Made by a program: the position numbers and the translations under genes. 64,000 bases of DNA from Paenibacillus sp. DMB20 (GTDB lineage Bacteria > Bacillota > Bacilli > Paenibacillales > Paenibacillaceae), in assembly GCF_000987955.1 (NCBI RefSeq), contig NZ_LAZU01000003.1, forward strand, positions 62,001 to 126,000, written 5' to 3'. The notes under the pieces were generated by a model that saw nothing but the letters and a program-made list of their open reading frames with translations, had not been told where the DNA came from and searched no databases. Below, piece by piece: positions 8,367-16,943 of the stretch (its first letter is position 1; each line of letters opens with the position of its first letter).

Positions 8367-9488
8367 ATGAATGTACTGAGAATTGCGATAAAGGAAATGA
8401 AGGTGGCCCGGGAGGCACGGATGCTGGTGTTCATGCTGGCAACACCCGTGCTGCTGATTTTGATCCTGGGAACGGCGCTTACGAATGCTTTTAACGGAAA
8501 TACCGCTATCGGAGACATCAGGGTGTTATACCACGACAGCGGCACTGACCCCGCGCTCACGAAGGAATGGGAGTCATTCAAGCAGGAGTCGGAGAATTCT
8601 TTAGGCATCCTATTCGAGCAGGCTTCGGAAGGCATAGACGGGCAGCAGGAAGTGCGGAACAACCGGTACACCGGATATGTGGAGATTGGCGGTAATGGTA
8701 TCCACTATAAGGGAAATAGCCGAAGCAGTATCGAGAATGGGATTATGCAGGGTATGCTGTCAGCATTCACTGACCGTTACAGGCTCGCTGCGGAAGTGGC
8801 GAAGATCCATCCGGAGTATGAGAGCAAGCCGCTAGCCGTTAGTGACGGAGGGGGTTATGTGAAGGAGACATCCATTCAGGGAGCGAAGCAGCCGGGTTCA
8901 CTCGATTATTTTGCCATTGCGGTAACCACGATGATTATACTGTACAGTGCCTTGACGGCAGGCGGATTGATTGAAAGTGAACGAAAGAGAAACACCGCGC
9001 AGCGGTTATTGGCTTCACCGGTGACAAAAGCCGAGATTTTTGCGGGAAAAATACTGGGCAACCTGATGATTAACGCCGTATTTGTCATGGTCGTTGTATT
9101 CATCAGCAAATATATGTTCAATGCCAATTGGGGTGACAACCTGGCCATGGTGTTCGCGGTGTTGTTTACCGAGATTCTGTTTGCACTCAGTCTTGGGCTC
9201 GGCATCAGTTATGTTCTGAAAGGAAATGCAGCCGGTTCTGTCATTATGATTATCATTCAGCTGGCTGCGTTTGTTGGCGGAGGGTATACCCCGGTCGCGA
9301 GCACGACGGGCTTTATGAGGGAGGCTGCGGCGTATTCCCCGCTGCATTGGTCCAATGAAGCTCTGCTGCAAATCATTTATTCGGACAATGGAGCGGCAGC
9401 GCTGAATGCGATGATGTTGAATGTCGGTTTTTCTGTCCTGTTGTTGGCTGTGGCTATGATTTCGATGCGAAGAAGAGAGGGTCTGTAA
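8367..9488 (+). CDS. ABC-2 family permease (LnrM-like)
   Basis: 373 residues. One N-terminal helix (about 20-40), a long extracellular region (about 45-185), then a bundle of about five helices (DYFAIAVTTMIILYSALTAG onward) with the ABC-2 motif ESERKRNTAQRLLASPV. It begins 30 bases after the ATPase stop behind AAGGAGGTGG. The extracellular loop between TM1 and TM2 is characteristic of ABC2_membrane_3 exporters of lipophilic drugs. It probably forms a heterodimer with the next gene. Confidence 0.85.
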   Translation: MNVLRIAIKEMKVAREARMLVFMLATPVLLILILGTALTNAFNGNTAIGDIRVLYHDSGTDPALTKEWESFKQESENSLGILFEQASEGIDGQQEVRNNRYTGYVEIGGNGIHYKGNSRSSIENGIMQGMLSAFTDRYRLAAEVAKIHPEYESKPLAVSDGGGYVKETSIQGAKQPGSLDYFAIAVTTMIILYSALTAGGLIESERKRNTAQRLLASPVTKAEIFAGKILGNLMINAVFVMVVVFISKYMFNANWGDNLAMVFAVLFTEILFALSLGLGISYVLKGNAAGSVIMIIIQLAAFVGGGYTPVASTTGFMREAAAYSPLHWSNEALLQIIYSDNGAAALNAMMLNVGFSVLLLAVAMISMRRREGL

Positions 9489-10637
9489 ATGAAGGATGTT
9501 CTCTGGTTAATTCGGAAGACGATATTGACCTCATCGAAGGACTATAAAAATCTTCTGCTCGTCATTGCGCTCCCGATTGTCGGGATTCTGCTCTCTACCT
9601 TAATTTACAAGGGTTCCGGGGAGACTTCCGTTCATTTGGGCATCGTGAATGACGATACAGGCCAGAAGGTCACCCAGGATACGATCGATTTTCTCGCCCG
9701 TTTGGACCACGCTGAGACTTCTGTGATCAGGGAATCGGAAGCGGACGATCTGATCCTGTCAGGTGAGCTGGATGCGGTGCTGATCTTCCCGGAGGGATTT
9801 GCCCAAAATATAATCGGGGGGACACCCGGGCCTGTACGGATTGAATCGATCAAAGGTGCTCAGGTTACGGGTTATATAAAGTCGTATTTAAACGCGTACA
9901 TTCAGAACATTTCTTCCATTGGCAAGATAGCCCAAGGCGATATCGGGGCATTTAACCCGATCTACAGCAGCTATCAGAGCTCAAGATTCCAGCTATCGGC
10001 GGTTACGCTGACGGATCAATCGGCCAATCACGATATGACGAACCGAGCGATAGGCTATTTGATCGTATTCATGCTATTCTCCGCCGTGAATCTATCGGCC
10101 ATGACAATCCGCGATAAAGAAAATCGAACGTACTTCAGGCTCCTGACAGCCCCCATCTCGGCGAGAAGCTATGTTTTGTCAAATGTCATCGTGAACCTTT
10201 TCTTGATGATGATTCAAATTGCCGCCACGCTGTTCGTCATGACCCGCTTCTTTCATATCGAGCCTGGCATTCCGATGTGGCAGATGTTCCTGATACTATC
10301 CCTGTTTGCTCTGGTCGCTGTAAGTTTATCACTGGTCATTGTTGCCTTCTCGGATAGTACCATGATGGCCAATGGAATCCAGACGATGGTAATCATACCA
10401 ACTTCTCTGCTTGCAGGGTGTTTGTTCCCTATTTCGGTGATGCCGGAAGCGATTCAGCGAATCGCTGACTTTCTGCCGCAGCATTGGCTGCTCAATACGT
10501 TTGTCAAACTTCAGCAAGGAAGCGGGTTTGATCAAGTTATTCTCCATTTGGCGGTTCTGCTGGCTTTTGCCATGACGTTAGCTTTGGTCGCGGTATACAA
10601 ATTCGGAAGAAATCAAGATACACAAAACTATATATAA
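9489..10637 (+). CDS. ABC-2 family permease (LnrN-like)
   Basis: 382 residues, same topology as its upstream partner: one N-terminal helix, a region of about 150 residues outside the membrane, then five helices with the ABC-2 signature IRDKENRTYFRLLTAPIS. It starts directly after the previous stop (no gap; RRREGL then stop, then ATG), with the ribosome site inside the upstream gene (AGAGAGGG). The pair of paralogous half-permeases plus one ATPase is the LnrLMN arrangement. The operon ends at the terminator near 10715. Confidence 0.85.
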   Translation: MKDVLWLIRKTILTSSKDYKNLLLVIALPIVGILLSTLIYKGSGETSVHLGIVNDDTGQKVTQDTIDFLARLDHAETSVIRESEADDLILSGELDAVLIFPEGFAQNIIGGTPGPVRIESIKGAQVTGYIKSYLNAYIQNISSIGKIAQGDIGAFNPIYSSYQSSRFQLSAVTLTDQSANHDMTNRAIGYLIVFMLFSAVNLSAMTIRDKENRTYFRLLTAPISARSYVLSNVIVNLFLMMIQIAATLFVMTRFFHIEPGIPMWQMFLILSLFALVAVSLSLVIVAFSDSTMMANGIQTMVIIPTSLLAGCLFPISVMPEAIQRIADFLPQHWLLNTFVKLQQGSGFDQVILHLAVLLAFAMTLALVAVYKFGRNQDTQNYI

Positions 10638-10714
10638 AAAATAGCAGGGCGTCCCCATGATCCGACTTTCTTTCGCACAGAATTAAAAATACTCTTAACA
10701 ATGAGACAAACTAA

Positions 10715-10763
10715 AAAAGATTGCTACTCCGGCTTTCCTGCCGGATGGTTGGCAATCTTTTTC
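10715..10763 (+). terminator. Rho-independent terminator
   Basis: AAAGATTGC (10716-10724) pairs with GCAATCTTT (10752-10760), with inner pairing TCCGGC/GCCGGA, and ends in a T-rich run. It closes the LnrLMN-like operon. Confidence 0.8.
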
Positions 10764-10842
10764 ACGTTCTGGGCCAGAAGCCCGTCGAACGCATTGGCTT
10801 TCTGGAAGCTTCGCTCTTAATGTTACGCTTGTGCATAAAATA

Positions 10843-10855
10843 TTGTATAATACAA
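10843..10855 (+). promoter_or_regulatory. Palindrome over the -10 of the hxlR-type gene
   Basis: TTGTATAATACAA is a perfect 13-base palindrome that contains the -10 hexamer TATAAT (10846-10851), about 60 bases before the HxlR regulator start. Its placement fits an autoregulatory operator. A -35 is not clear (TGTTAC at 10821 would give a 19-base spacer). Confidence 0.45.
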
Positions 10856-10913
10856 TTTTATAAGTTTTGATGACGATCCTGTGGAGAATCCATTCAGAAG
10901 GAGAGTGTAGCTG

Positions 10914-11273
10914 GTGCGCGAAACTTGTGTTCCGACGGACGTGAAACTGAAAGATACTGGCTTTGGATATACGTTGTCCTTAATTGGCGGTAAATATAAA
11001 ATGATCATTATGTATTGGCTGTCTGAAAATAAGGTCATGCGGCATAATGAACTGAAGCGAAGCATTGGTTACATTTCCTATAAAACGCTAAGCATAATGT
11101 TAAAAGAACTGGAGGCGGATGGCCTTATCGTTCGCACGGAATATCCCCAAGTACCTCCAAAAGTTGAATATTCGTTATCTGATCGTGGTCTTTCTCTCAT
11201 TCCATTGTTGGATATGATGTGCGAGTGGGGTGAGAAAAACAGTCTGCCAGCTCTGGAAGCCGTGCAACGGTAA
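10914..11273 (+). CDS. HxlR-family transcriptional regulator
   Basis: 119 residues starting at GTG behind AAGGAGAG. The fold is the HxlR winged helix: the conserved LIGGKYKMIIMYWL, then the recognition helix in SYKTLSIMLKELEADGLIVRTEYPQVPPKVEYSLSD, a textbook family signature. One Cys near the start (residue 5) and one near the C-terminus are the only candidates for redox or electrophile sensing. It converges on the flavodoxin-like oxidoreductase downstream, a frequent target of HxlR/YodB-like regulators, so that gene is a plausible target. Confidence 0.88.
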   Translation: MRETCVPTDVKLKDTGFGYTLSLIGGKYKMIIMYWLSENKVMRHNELKRSIGYISYKTLSIMLKELEADGLIVRTEYPQVPPKVEYSLSDRGLSLIPLLDMMCEWGEKNSLPALEAVQR

Positions 11274-11296
11274 GTTTCAAGTTTATTGTTAAATCA

Positions 11297-11335
11297 AAAG
11301 AAGCATTTCCTGAACGAGGAAATACTTCTTTTTTA
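11297..11335. terminator. Convergent terminator
   Basis: AAAAGAAGCATTTCCT (from 11298) pairs with AGGAAATACTTCTTTT, with a short loop and a T-rich run. It lies between the converging HxlR and oxidoreductase genes and can serve both directions. Confidence 0.7.
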
Positions 11336-11359
11336 TATAGCTTTTATTAAAGCAACCTG

Positions 11360-11923
11360 CTACAGGTGATCAATAAAATTCAAATACGCTTGTGCACTTC
11401 TTTCCAATATGCTTGGATACGGCCCATGCTCTGTTCCGGGTTCATTTTCACCAGGCTCATTTTCTGCACCATAAAACGCAAAGAACGAACGATAATCTGC
11501 ATTGCAGTACAGGAAGGTAGTTTCAAAAGGAGATAGCAACTGTTCAAGTGTATAGCGATACCTTCCCTCTTCACGATAATCCTCTTTATTAATTCCGGCT
11601 GATACAGCTAGGGCAACTTTGCGATTCTTTAATTTATCGCCTCCTTTTGAACCATAAGCCCAACCATAAGCAAAAACATCGTCAAGCCATTTTTTAAGGA
11701 GAGGCGGACAATTAAACCAATAGATAGGAAACTGTAAAACAAGATTACGATGCGATTCTATTAATTGTTGTTCTTTTTCCACATCAATGCTTCCGTCCGG
11801 GTAAACCTTATGCAATTCGTGAACAGTATACTGTTCCGGATGTTTTTGGAGTTCTTCTACCCAGCGCTTATTTATGACCGATGTTTCTATGGTTGGGTGC
11901 GTTACGATAACAAGAGTTTTCAA
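11360..11923 (-). CDS. Flavodoxin-like NAD(P)H oxidoreductase
   Basis: 187 residues of the NQO/KefF/YwrO-type Flavodoxin_2 family. It begins KTLVIVTHPTIETSVINKRW (the phosphate-binding region), with QFPIYWFNCPPLLKKWLDDVFAYGWAYG around the FMN and quinone site. The start is a TTG at 11923 because AAGGAGG lies eight bases before it; an ATG at 11944 would put that ribosome site inside the coding region. It probably reduces quinones or other electrophiles with two electrons. A TTACAT-N17-TATACT promoter and inverted repeats lie upstream (see 11983-12013). Confidence 0.85.
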   Translation of the reverse strand: MKTLVIVTHPTIETSVINKRWVEELQKHPEQYTVHELHKVYPDGSIDVEKEQQLIESHRNLVLQFPIYWFNCPPLLKKWLDDVFAYGWAYGSKGGDKLKNRKVALAVSAGINKEDYREEGRYRYTLEQLLSPFETTFLYCNADYRSFFAFYGAENEPGENEPGTEHGPYPSILERSAQAYLNFIDHL

Positions 11924-11982
11924 AGATGCAACCTCCTTGGGCATGATTTATTTCTTGAGTATAAAGTGCGAACTGCAATTAT

Positions 11983-12013
11983 GTAAGTATGCACTTTTAG
12001 TACAGGTACTTAC
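11983..12013 (-). promoter_or_regulatory. Nested inverted repeats at the oxidoreductase promoter
   Basis: GTAAGTA (11983-11989) and TACTTAC (12007-12013) are perfect inverted arms, and inside them AGTACAGGTACT (11999-12010) is itself a perfect dyad. On the minus strand a -35-like TTACAT overlaps the inner arm, with TATACT 17 bases further on, so a bound regulator would cover the -35. It is a likely operator of the HxlR regulator encoded 700 bases away. Confidence 0.5.
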
Positions 12014-12035
12014 AAAAAGGTGAGTGTAAACGGGT

Positions 12036-12338
12036 CTTCCGGATAAAGGTTCAAAATCGATCGAAACAACGGAACGGCGCGGATATGATTTGATAGCGGA
12101 AGGGTTGGGGCCTGGTATGAACGGACCGCTCGCTATTATTCTTAAAGCAGAGTCAACAGACGACGCGAAAGCGACATTGCTCAAGGTAGGGAAGAACTAA
12201 GCGAGCTGCCGAATGTGGCATGGCAACTCCGCCGGTCACGAACGCAACGGGCAAAGTAGCCATGGAACGATCATCCCTGGAAACGATCCGAAAAGTGAAA
12301 AAACAACCGATTTGGTTCATTTGATCCGCGATAAGGCA
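12036..12338 (+). pseudogene. Remnant of an MMPL/RND-type exporter
   Basis: Three short frames together read like an inner piece of an MMPL-family transporter: RRGYDLIAEGLGPGMNGPLA and ILKAESTDDAKATLLKVGK in one frame, LSELPNVA after it, ATPPVTNATGKVA in a second, and IIPGNDPKSEKTTDLVHLIR in a third. The order and wording match the extracellular loop of YdfJ-like MMPL proteins. Stops and frameshifts separate the parts and the membrane domains are gone, so this is a relic and not expressed as a protein. Confidence 0.7.
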
Positions 12339-12467
12339 TTTATAGATTACAGAAAAACAATATACAAACATCATTGTATATTATGGTATATAATAAATTG
12401 CATTAAGTGTATTGAAATAAACCAATACGGCTTTCTTATTTTCTGGAAAAACACATAAAATGTATGT

Positions 12468-12531
12468 AAGACATTTATTAGAGATTCTATTAAAATACAG
12501 AATAATGAACGCAATCAAAAATAAATGTCTT
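12468..12531. repeat. Widely spaced inverted repeat upstream of the ZIP gene
   Basis: AAGACATTTA (12468-12477) and TAAATGTCTT (12522-12531) are perfect 10-base inverted arms 44 bases apart, in an AT-rich stretch about 100 bases before the metal transporter. A related TAAAATGTCT follows at about 12548. A metalloregulator site is possible, but no Fur, Zur or MntR consensus is convincing. Confidence 0.35.
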
Positions 12532-12623
12532 TACACATGCGCCGGACTTAAAATGTCTACCAGGCAAACTTTATCTTTATCTATTTTTATTATCATTTCT
12601 ATGAAAAGGAGTACTTGCATTAC

Positions 12624-13439
12624 ATGGTAGATTTTTTCATGAATTTCAGTCCCATTATTCAAGCATTATTAGCCACTCTGTTTACATGGGGAATGACTGC
12701 ATTAGGGGCAACTCTTGTTTTTATGACAAAAACGCTAAACCAGCGCCTTTTGGATAGTATGTTAGGTTTTGCCGGCGGTGTCATGATTGCGGCGAGTTAC
12801 TGGTCTTTGTTAGCTCCAGCCATAGAAATGTCTGGAGGGAACCCTATAGGAAGTTGGTTTCCAGCAGCCTTTGGATTCTTGTTAGGGGGGATTTTTTTAT
12901 GGGGAATTGATAAAATTTTACCTCACCTTCATCCCAATTCTCCCATTGCTGGAGCAGAAGGATATAATCCGAAAGTAAGAAAAAGAAGTACTCTGTTGGT
13001 TCTCGCAATTACACTTCATAATATCCCGGAAGGGTTAGCGGTAGGGATTGCATTTGGCGCGCTTGCAAATGGAGGAACTGAAGCATCTTTGGTTGGTGCT
13101 TTGACTCTAGCTCTTGGAATCGGCATTCAAAACTTTCCGGAAGGCGTTGCGGTTTCCATGCCTCTAAGAGGCGAGGGAATGTCTCGAAGAAGAAGCTTTT
13201 TCTACGGACAGTTTTCGGGTATGGTTGAACCAATTGCTGCGGTAGTTGGTGCACTTGCTGTCTCATTTTTTGAACCTATATTACCTTACGCATTAAGCTT
13301 TGCAGCCGGGGCCATGATCTTTGTTGTAGCCGAAGAGGTTATTCCAAGCTCACAAGAGAAAGGCAACAAGGATTTGGCTTCCATGAGTTTAATGTTCGGC
13401 TTCGTATTGATGATGATTCTTGATGTAGCATTGGGATAA
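12624..13439 (+). CDS. ZIP family metal transporter (GufA/ZupT type)
   Basis: 271 residues with about eight membrane helices. The two metal-binding helices are seen in [20 protein letters not shown] and [20 protein letters not shown], which carry the HNxPEG and QNxPEG motifs of ZIP importers. Transport of Zn, Fe or Mn into the cell is the family function; which metal is not readable here. ATG at 12624 is used; a TTG at 12615 in the same frame sits only three bases from the AAAAGGAG site, so the start is uncertain by three codons. It stands alone, ended by the hairpin at 13543. Confidence 0.88.
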   Translation: MVDFFMNFSPIIQALLATLFTWGMTALGATLVFMTKTLNQRLLDSMLGFAGGVMIAASYWSLLAPAIEMSGGNPIGSWFPAAFGFLLGGIFLWGIDKILPHLHPNSPIAGAEGYNPKVRKRSTLLVLAITLHNIPEGLAVGIAFGALANGGTEASLVGALTLALGIGIQNFPEGVAVSMPLRGEGMSRRRSFFYGQFSGMVEPIAAVVGALAVSFFEPILPYALSFAAGAMIFVVAEEVIPSSQEKGNKDLASMSLMFGFVLMMILDVALG

Positions 13440-13542
13440 AAAAACCTACACCCATAAGAAGCTGTGATTATCGCTTGCTGAACAATTTGGGATAGTCGTG
13501 TACCATAAAAGACATCATGATGGGTTTAAATAAAAGAGAGGA

Positions 13543-13576
13543 GAAGGCATCCCAGGCAGGGATGCCTTCTTTGTTA
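13543..13576. terminator. Strong terminator hairpin
   Basis: GAAGGCATCCC (13543-13553) pairs perfectly with GGGATGCCTTC (13559-13569) around AGGCA and is followed by TTTGTTATGTT. It separates the converging ZIP and SLH-hydrolase genes. Confidence 0.8.
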
Positions 13577-13630
13577 TGTTCAGATGCAGAATAGTCTAGG
13601 TCGAAATGTAGGAATAATCAAATTGTAAAG

Positions 13631-15676
13631 CTACAAACCGAAAACCTGTTGAATCAGTTTCGTGTAGATGGCGGCCGCTTCCTTACGAAGAAGTTTGTCT
13701 GTCGGACGGTAATCTGCCGCACCGCTTGCGTCCTTTGTCACTTCAGGACCATGCACGCCGTTACCGACCATAAACTGGACCGCTTCATCCGCCCAGCCTG
13801 CCGGTTTCGTGCTGAGTTTTGCCGGGACCGCAGTCAAGCCAAGCGCGTTGTGTGCCGTGCGCCAAATAATTGCCGCAGCCTCCTGGCGCAAGATTGCGCG
13901 ATCTGGTTCGAAGTTTTGGGACGGTGTGCCGGTAACAGCGCCAAGTCCCGCGACGTTCTGCACATGACCGGCGAGCGGATGGCCCAGCATATCCTTAAAC
14001 GGACTAGCGGTCTCGGTTGGCTTCATGCCGGTCAGCCGGCTGATGACGCTGACAAACTCCGCTCGCGTGATCGGCTCATCCGGTCGGAAAGTGGATTCCC
14101 CTTCATCACCGAAAGCCTGCAGCGATCGAACGAAGTAGATGTCCTTGGCATAAGGATTGTCTTCCGGGACGTCGGTGTAAGCAGCGGGCTTGGTGAGCTT
14201 CTCGGACATGCTGTCCATCGCCGTGTAGTATATGTACGCCACCTCGCCGTTTTCATCTTCCTTAAACGCGGCCGGCGTCCCGTTCTCATCAACGAAACGC
14301 AGGGGACCGACCGGTTTGAGCTTATGCTCGCCCAAGGCATCCATGACCAACAGCTCACCTTGGCCTGCCGTCACCTGCGTGACGGCGACGGGGATCCTAA
14401 GGCTTCTGTAGGTGCCCTCGAATTTCTGCAGCTGCTCCTGATTGAGAGGGAAGTCTTTTTCTTGTTCCTGCTTTTTCGGATAGAAATGATCCATGAATGC
14501 GGCGAAAAATTCATCCCGGATGGAAGCGCTCGCGTCACTGTTAACAACGATCAGGCCTCCAACATTCCGGTCGGGAAGCAGCCAAAGCCAGGAATGGTAG
14601 CCCTCCAAGTCGCCGCCTTTGCCGATCACCGTTTGACCATTGTGGCTGCTGTGAAAAAACGACTCGAAGCCGTACGACGTCAACGGAATACCGGCTGCAT
14701 CATAATGCGTCTGATGCATCAGTTTCGCGGTTTCCTCCTTCATAATGCGGGAAGAGCCGAAACGGCCCTTATTCAGGTGGGCTGTAATGAAGTTGGCCAT
14801 ATCGGTCCCGCTTGCGAACATGCCGCCTTCGGGTGCGATGGTGGGCACGTTCGGGTAAGGTTTAATTGGATGTTGATCGACATTGTAGCCCATGGCTAGG
14901 TCGGCAAGGACGTCATTATCCATTCGGAATGCAGCGTGTTCCATTTTCAGCGGGGTGAAAATATGCTTCTCGACATAATCCTCAAACGGCTCCCCTGATA
15001 CTTTTTGGACAATATAACCCTGCATGGAGGAGGCAAGATTGTCATATCGGTAAACCTCTCCGGGAGTACGAACCACAGCGGGGGCATTCACTCGGATAAA
15101 GTCTGCGAGAGAAATCTCGCCTTTCTGGATGATATGAGGCGGAACGGAGTTGATATCCGTAAAATCAAAGCCGGTCGTGTGGGTCAGTAAATGTTCAACG
15201 GTAACGGGTTTGCCAGTCTTGTTGGCAATCTTAACATCCGGCATGTACGCGGCGATGTCGCGCTTCAGGTCAATTTTACCATTTTCCACTAGTTGCATGA
15301 TGGCCGTAGCGGTTACCGACTTCGTTATCGAGGCCATGCGAAACAACGTACGGTCCGGGTCGATCTTCTTCTTGGATTCAAGATCCGCGTAGCCGTAGCC
15401 CGTATTCAGCAGCACCTTGTCGTCTTTTACGATCACGACAAGTGCCCCGGCAAGCTTCTCCGATACTTGGGGTTTGGCGAAATACATGTCGGCGAACGCC
15501 TTGACTTCTTTAGAGCTTAGCGATGGAGCTCCTATTCTCTCTGTTGCGGCGGTACCTACGGCGGATATTGCCGTTTGGGCATAGACACCGGCAGGGAAAG
15601 CCAGCAGAGTGGCAGTCAACACGGAGGCTGCCAGCACACGAATGGTTCTAGGCTTGCTCAGCTTATTTGGCTTCAT
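13631..15676 (-). CDS. SLH-anchored serine hydrolase, beta-lactamase fold
   Basis: 681 residues. A Sec signal peptide (about 1-34, ending near VYAQ) leads to a PF00144 domain: SITK (Ser-x-x-Lys) in MASITKSVTATAIM, the YxN motif in YRYDNLASS, and HNGQTVIGKGGDLEGYHSW near the third motif. A linker region follows, then three S-layer homology repeats in the last 190 residues (FRPDEPITRAEFVSVISRL, FEPDRAILRQEAAAIIWR, YRPTDKLLRKEAAAIYTKL). The enzyme is therefore exported and held on pyruvylated cell-wall polymer. Possible roles are an esterase, D-amino-peptidase or beta-lactam-like hydrolase at the surface. Downstream is the shared terminator at 13543. Confidence 0.9.
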   Translation of the reverse strand: MKPNKLSKPRTIRVLAASVLTATLLAFPAGVYAQTAISAVGTAATERIGAPSLSSKEVKAFADMYFAKPQVSEKLAGALVVIVKDDKVLLNTGYGYADLESKKKIDPDRTLFRMASITKSVTATAIMQLVENGKIDLKRDIAAYMPDVKIANKTGKPVTVEHLLTHTTGFDFTDINSVPPHIIQKGEISLADFIRVNAPAVVRTPGEVYRYDNLASSMQGYIVQKVSGEPFEDYVEKHIFTPLKMEHAAFRMDNDVLADLAMGYNVDQHPIKPYPNVPTIAPEGGMFASGTDMANFITAHLNKGRFGSSRIMKEETAKLMHQTHYDAAGIPLTSYGFESFFHSSHNGQTVIGKGGDLEGYHSWLWLLPDRNVGGLIVVNSDASASIRDEFFAAFMDHFYPKKQEQEKDFPLNQEQLQKFEGTYRSLRIPVAVTQVTAGQGELLVMDALGEHKLKPVGPLRFVDENGTPAAFKEDENGEVAYIYYTAMDSMSEKLTKPAAYTDVPEDNPYAKDIYFVRSLQAFGDEGESTFRPDEPITRAEFVSVISRLTGMKPTETASPFKDMLGHPLAGHVQNVAGLGAVTGTPSQNFEPDRAILRQEAAAIIWRTAHNALGLTAVPAKLSTKPAGWADEAVQFMVGNGVHGPEVTKDASGAADYRPTDKLLRKEAAAIYTKLIQQVFGL

Positions 15677-15994
15677 TTAGTTTCTCTCCTCGTCTCAATC
15701 GCATTTCCCTTCCACTTTATGGTAGACGATGGGTGGAGAAGGAAGAACGGTCCGAGGAATGAGTTTTACCTAGCTCTGCGGCGGGGAATTGACCTCGACT
15801 TAGGTCTAGTATAAAGAGTACGGATCTCGTGAAGTGTTGCGATCGTGCTAACGGGATCATTTATCTCGGGGGAGGACACGCTATACCGCTTGCCGATCCG
15901 GCACTGTTCAACCGCATAGGCGAAGGACCCACTTGAAGAGCTGATGGCGCTGAGTTGATCGTGAGAACATTCCACGGCCTTCCTATTTTTACAG
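15677..15994. other. Intergenic region, no intact gene
   Basis: This gap between the SLH-hydrolase and the MerR gene holds the hydrolase ribosome site (GAGGAGAGAAAC on the minus strand) and the MerR promoter at its right end. From 15850 one plus-strand frame reads ANGIIYLGGGHAIPLADP then ALFNRIGEGPT before a stop. It looks protein-like and may be a relic of a gene I cannot identify. Confidence 0.4.
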
Positions 15995-16025
15995 TAGACT
16001 TTGCCCTTAGGGTAAGGTGTATAGT
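15995..16025 (+). promoter_or_regulatory. MerR-type promoter with 19-base spacer
   Basis: TAGACT (15995-16000) and TATAGT (16020-16025) are separated by 19 bases, the over-long spacer that MerR-family activators twist to allow transcription. The spacer holds the imperfect dyad GCCCTTAGGGTAAGGT. This fits autoregulation of the MerR gene 70 bases downstream and its partner. Confidence 0.55.
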
Positions 16026-16095
16026 GATCTTGAACAAAGTTTCGATATTTAAATCATGGAGACTTATTAAAAATACGAAGAATGGAGGTGGCCTC

Positions 16096-16920
16096 TTGCT
16101 ATCGATCGGAGAATTCTCAAAGATATGCAAAGTATCTACTAAAACGCTTCGATATTATGATGAAATCGGATTAATCCATCCTGATGAGATTAATCCTGAA
16201 AACGGTTATCGATATTACTCCATCCGGCAGCTCAAAAAGATGCTCCTGATCAACCGTTTGAAATCCTACCATTTTTCTTTGGATGAGATCAAAGCGATTC
16301 TGGAAGGGGAGGCGGATCAATCCGAAGAGGAGCTTTGTTCTGCCCTGATTCGAAAGAGAAGGGAAATACAGGAAAAGATAAATGCTTTCGAGTATACCTT
16401 AAAACAAATGAACAGCGATATTTCAAATGTTGAAAAGGGAATCCCAGTAATGTCATACCTTGACAATATTGAAGTGCAGCTTGTTGAAACCGAGCCCATG
16501 AATATCCTTTATATGCGTCGGATGATGAGCGGCGATGACTATGCTCTGGGATATGGAACGTATTTTGGCAGGCTCTATGAAAAGATTGCTACCGAAAGAC
16601 TCACCCTGCTTGGTACGCCAATGACGATTTATCACAGCCCTGAATACCATCCTGCCGGCAATGATACAGAGTTTGCCATCCCGATCGAAGAAACTGTCAA
16701 GGGAACGAGAGATTTGCCCGGAGGCCTTTGTGCGAAGTCCGTGTTAAAGGGGTCATATTCAGAATTGACATCGGTTTATGCCAAACTAAGGGAATGGATA
16801 GAAAATGAAGGATATGAATTGGTGAAATCGCCATATGAAGTATATGCAACCGACCCCAATCAAGCCGTCGTTCCTGAGGATATGGTTACCGAGGTGTATT
16901 TTCCCGTAAAGAAAAAATAA
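16096..16920 (+). CDS. MerR-family regulator with GyrI-like effector domain
   Basis: 274 residues. The MerR HTH is LSIGEFSKICKVSTKTLRYY then DEIGLIHPDEINPENGYRYYS, followed by a coiled coil (about 80-115) and a C-terminal ligand domain of the BmrR/GyrI type (about 125-270). The start is a TTG at 16096, five bases after GGAGGTG; a longer in-frame reading from 15955 runs through the promoter and is rejected. Such proteins bind lipophilic drugs and activate the linked gene, here the hydrolase 23 bases downstream. Confidence 0.85.
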   Translation: MLSIGEFSKICKVSTKTLRYYDEIGLIHPDEINPENGYRYYSIRQLKKMLLINRLKSYHFSLDEIKAILEGEADQSEEELCSALIRKRREIQEKINAFEYTLKQMNSDISNVEKGIPVMSYLDNIEVQLVETEPMNILYMRRMMSGDDYALGYGTYFGRLYEKIATERLTLLGTPMTIYHSPEYHPAGNDTEFAIPIEETVKGTRDLPGGLCAKSVLKGSYSELTSVYAKLREWIENEGYELVKSPYEVYATDPNQAVVPEDMVTEVYFPVKKK

Positions 16921-16943
16921 CGTATTTTTGAGAGGTATCTATC

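Noticed and set aside
12560..12600. Fur- or Zur-like box before the ZIP transporter
   Set aside because: The TTATTATCATTTC stretch only half-matches the consensus and the region is AT-rich, so the match is not better than expected.
13649..14899. A 416-codon plus-strand frame opposite the SLH hydrolase
   Set aside because: Antisense to a gene with a signal peptide, catalytic motifs and SLH repeats; its composition (many Cys, His, Arg) is that of a shadow frame of GC-rich codons.
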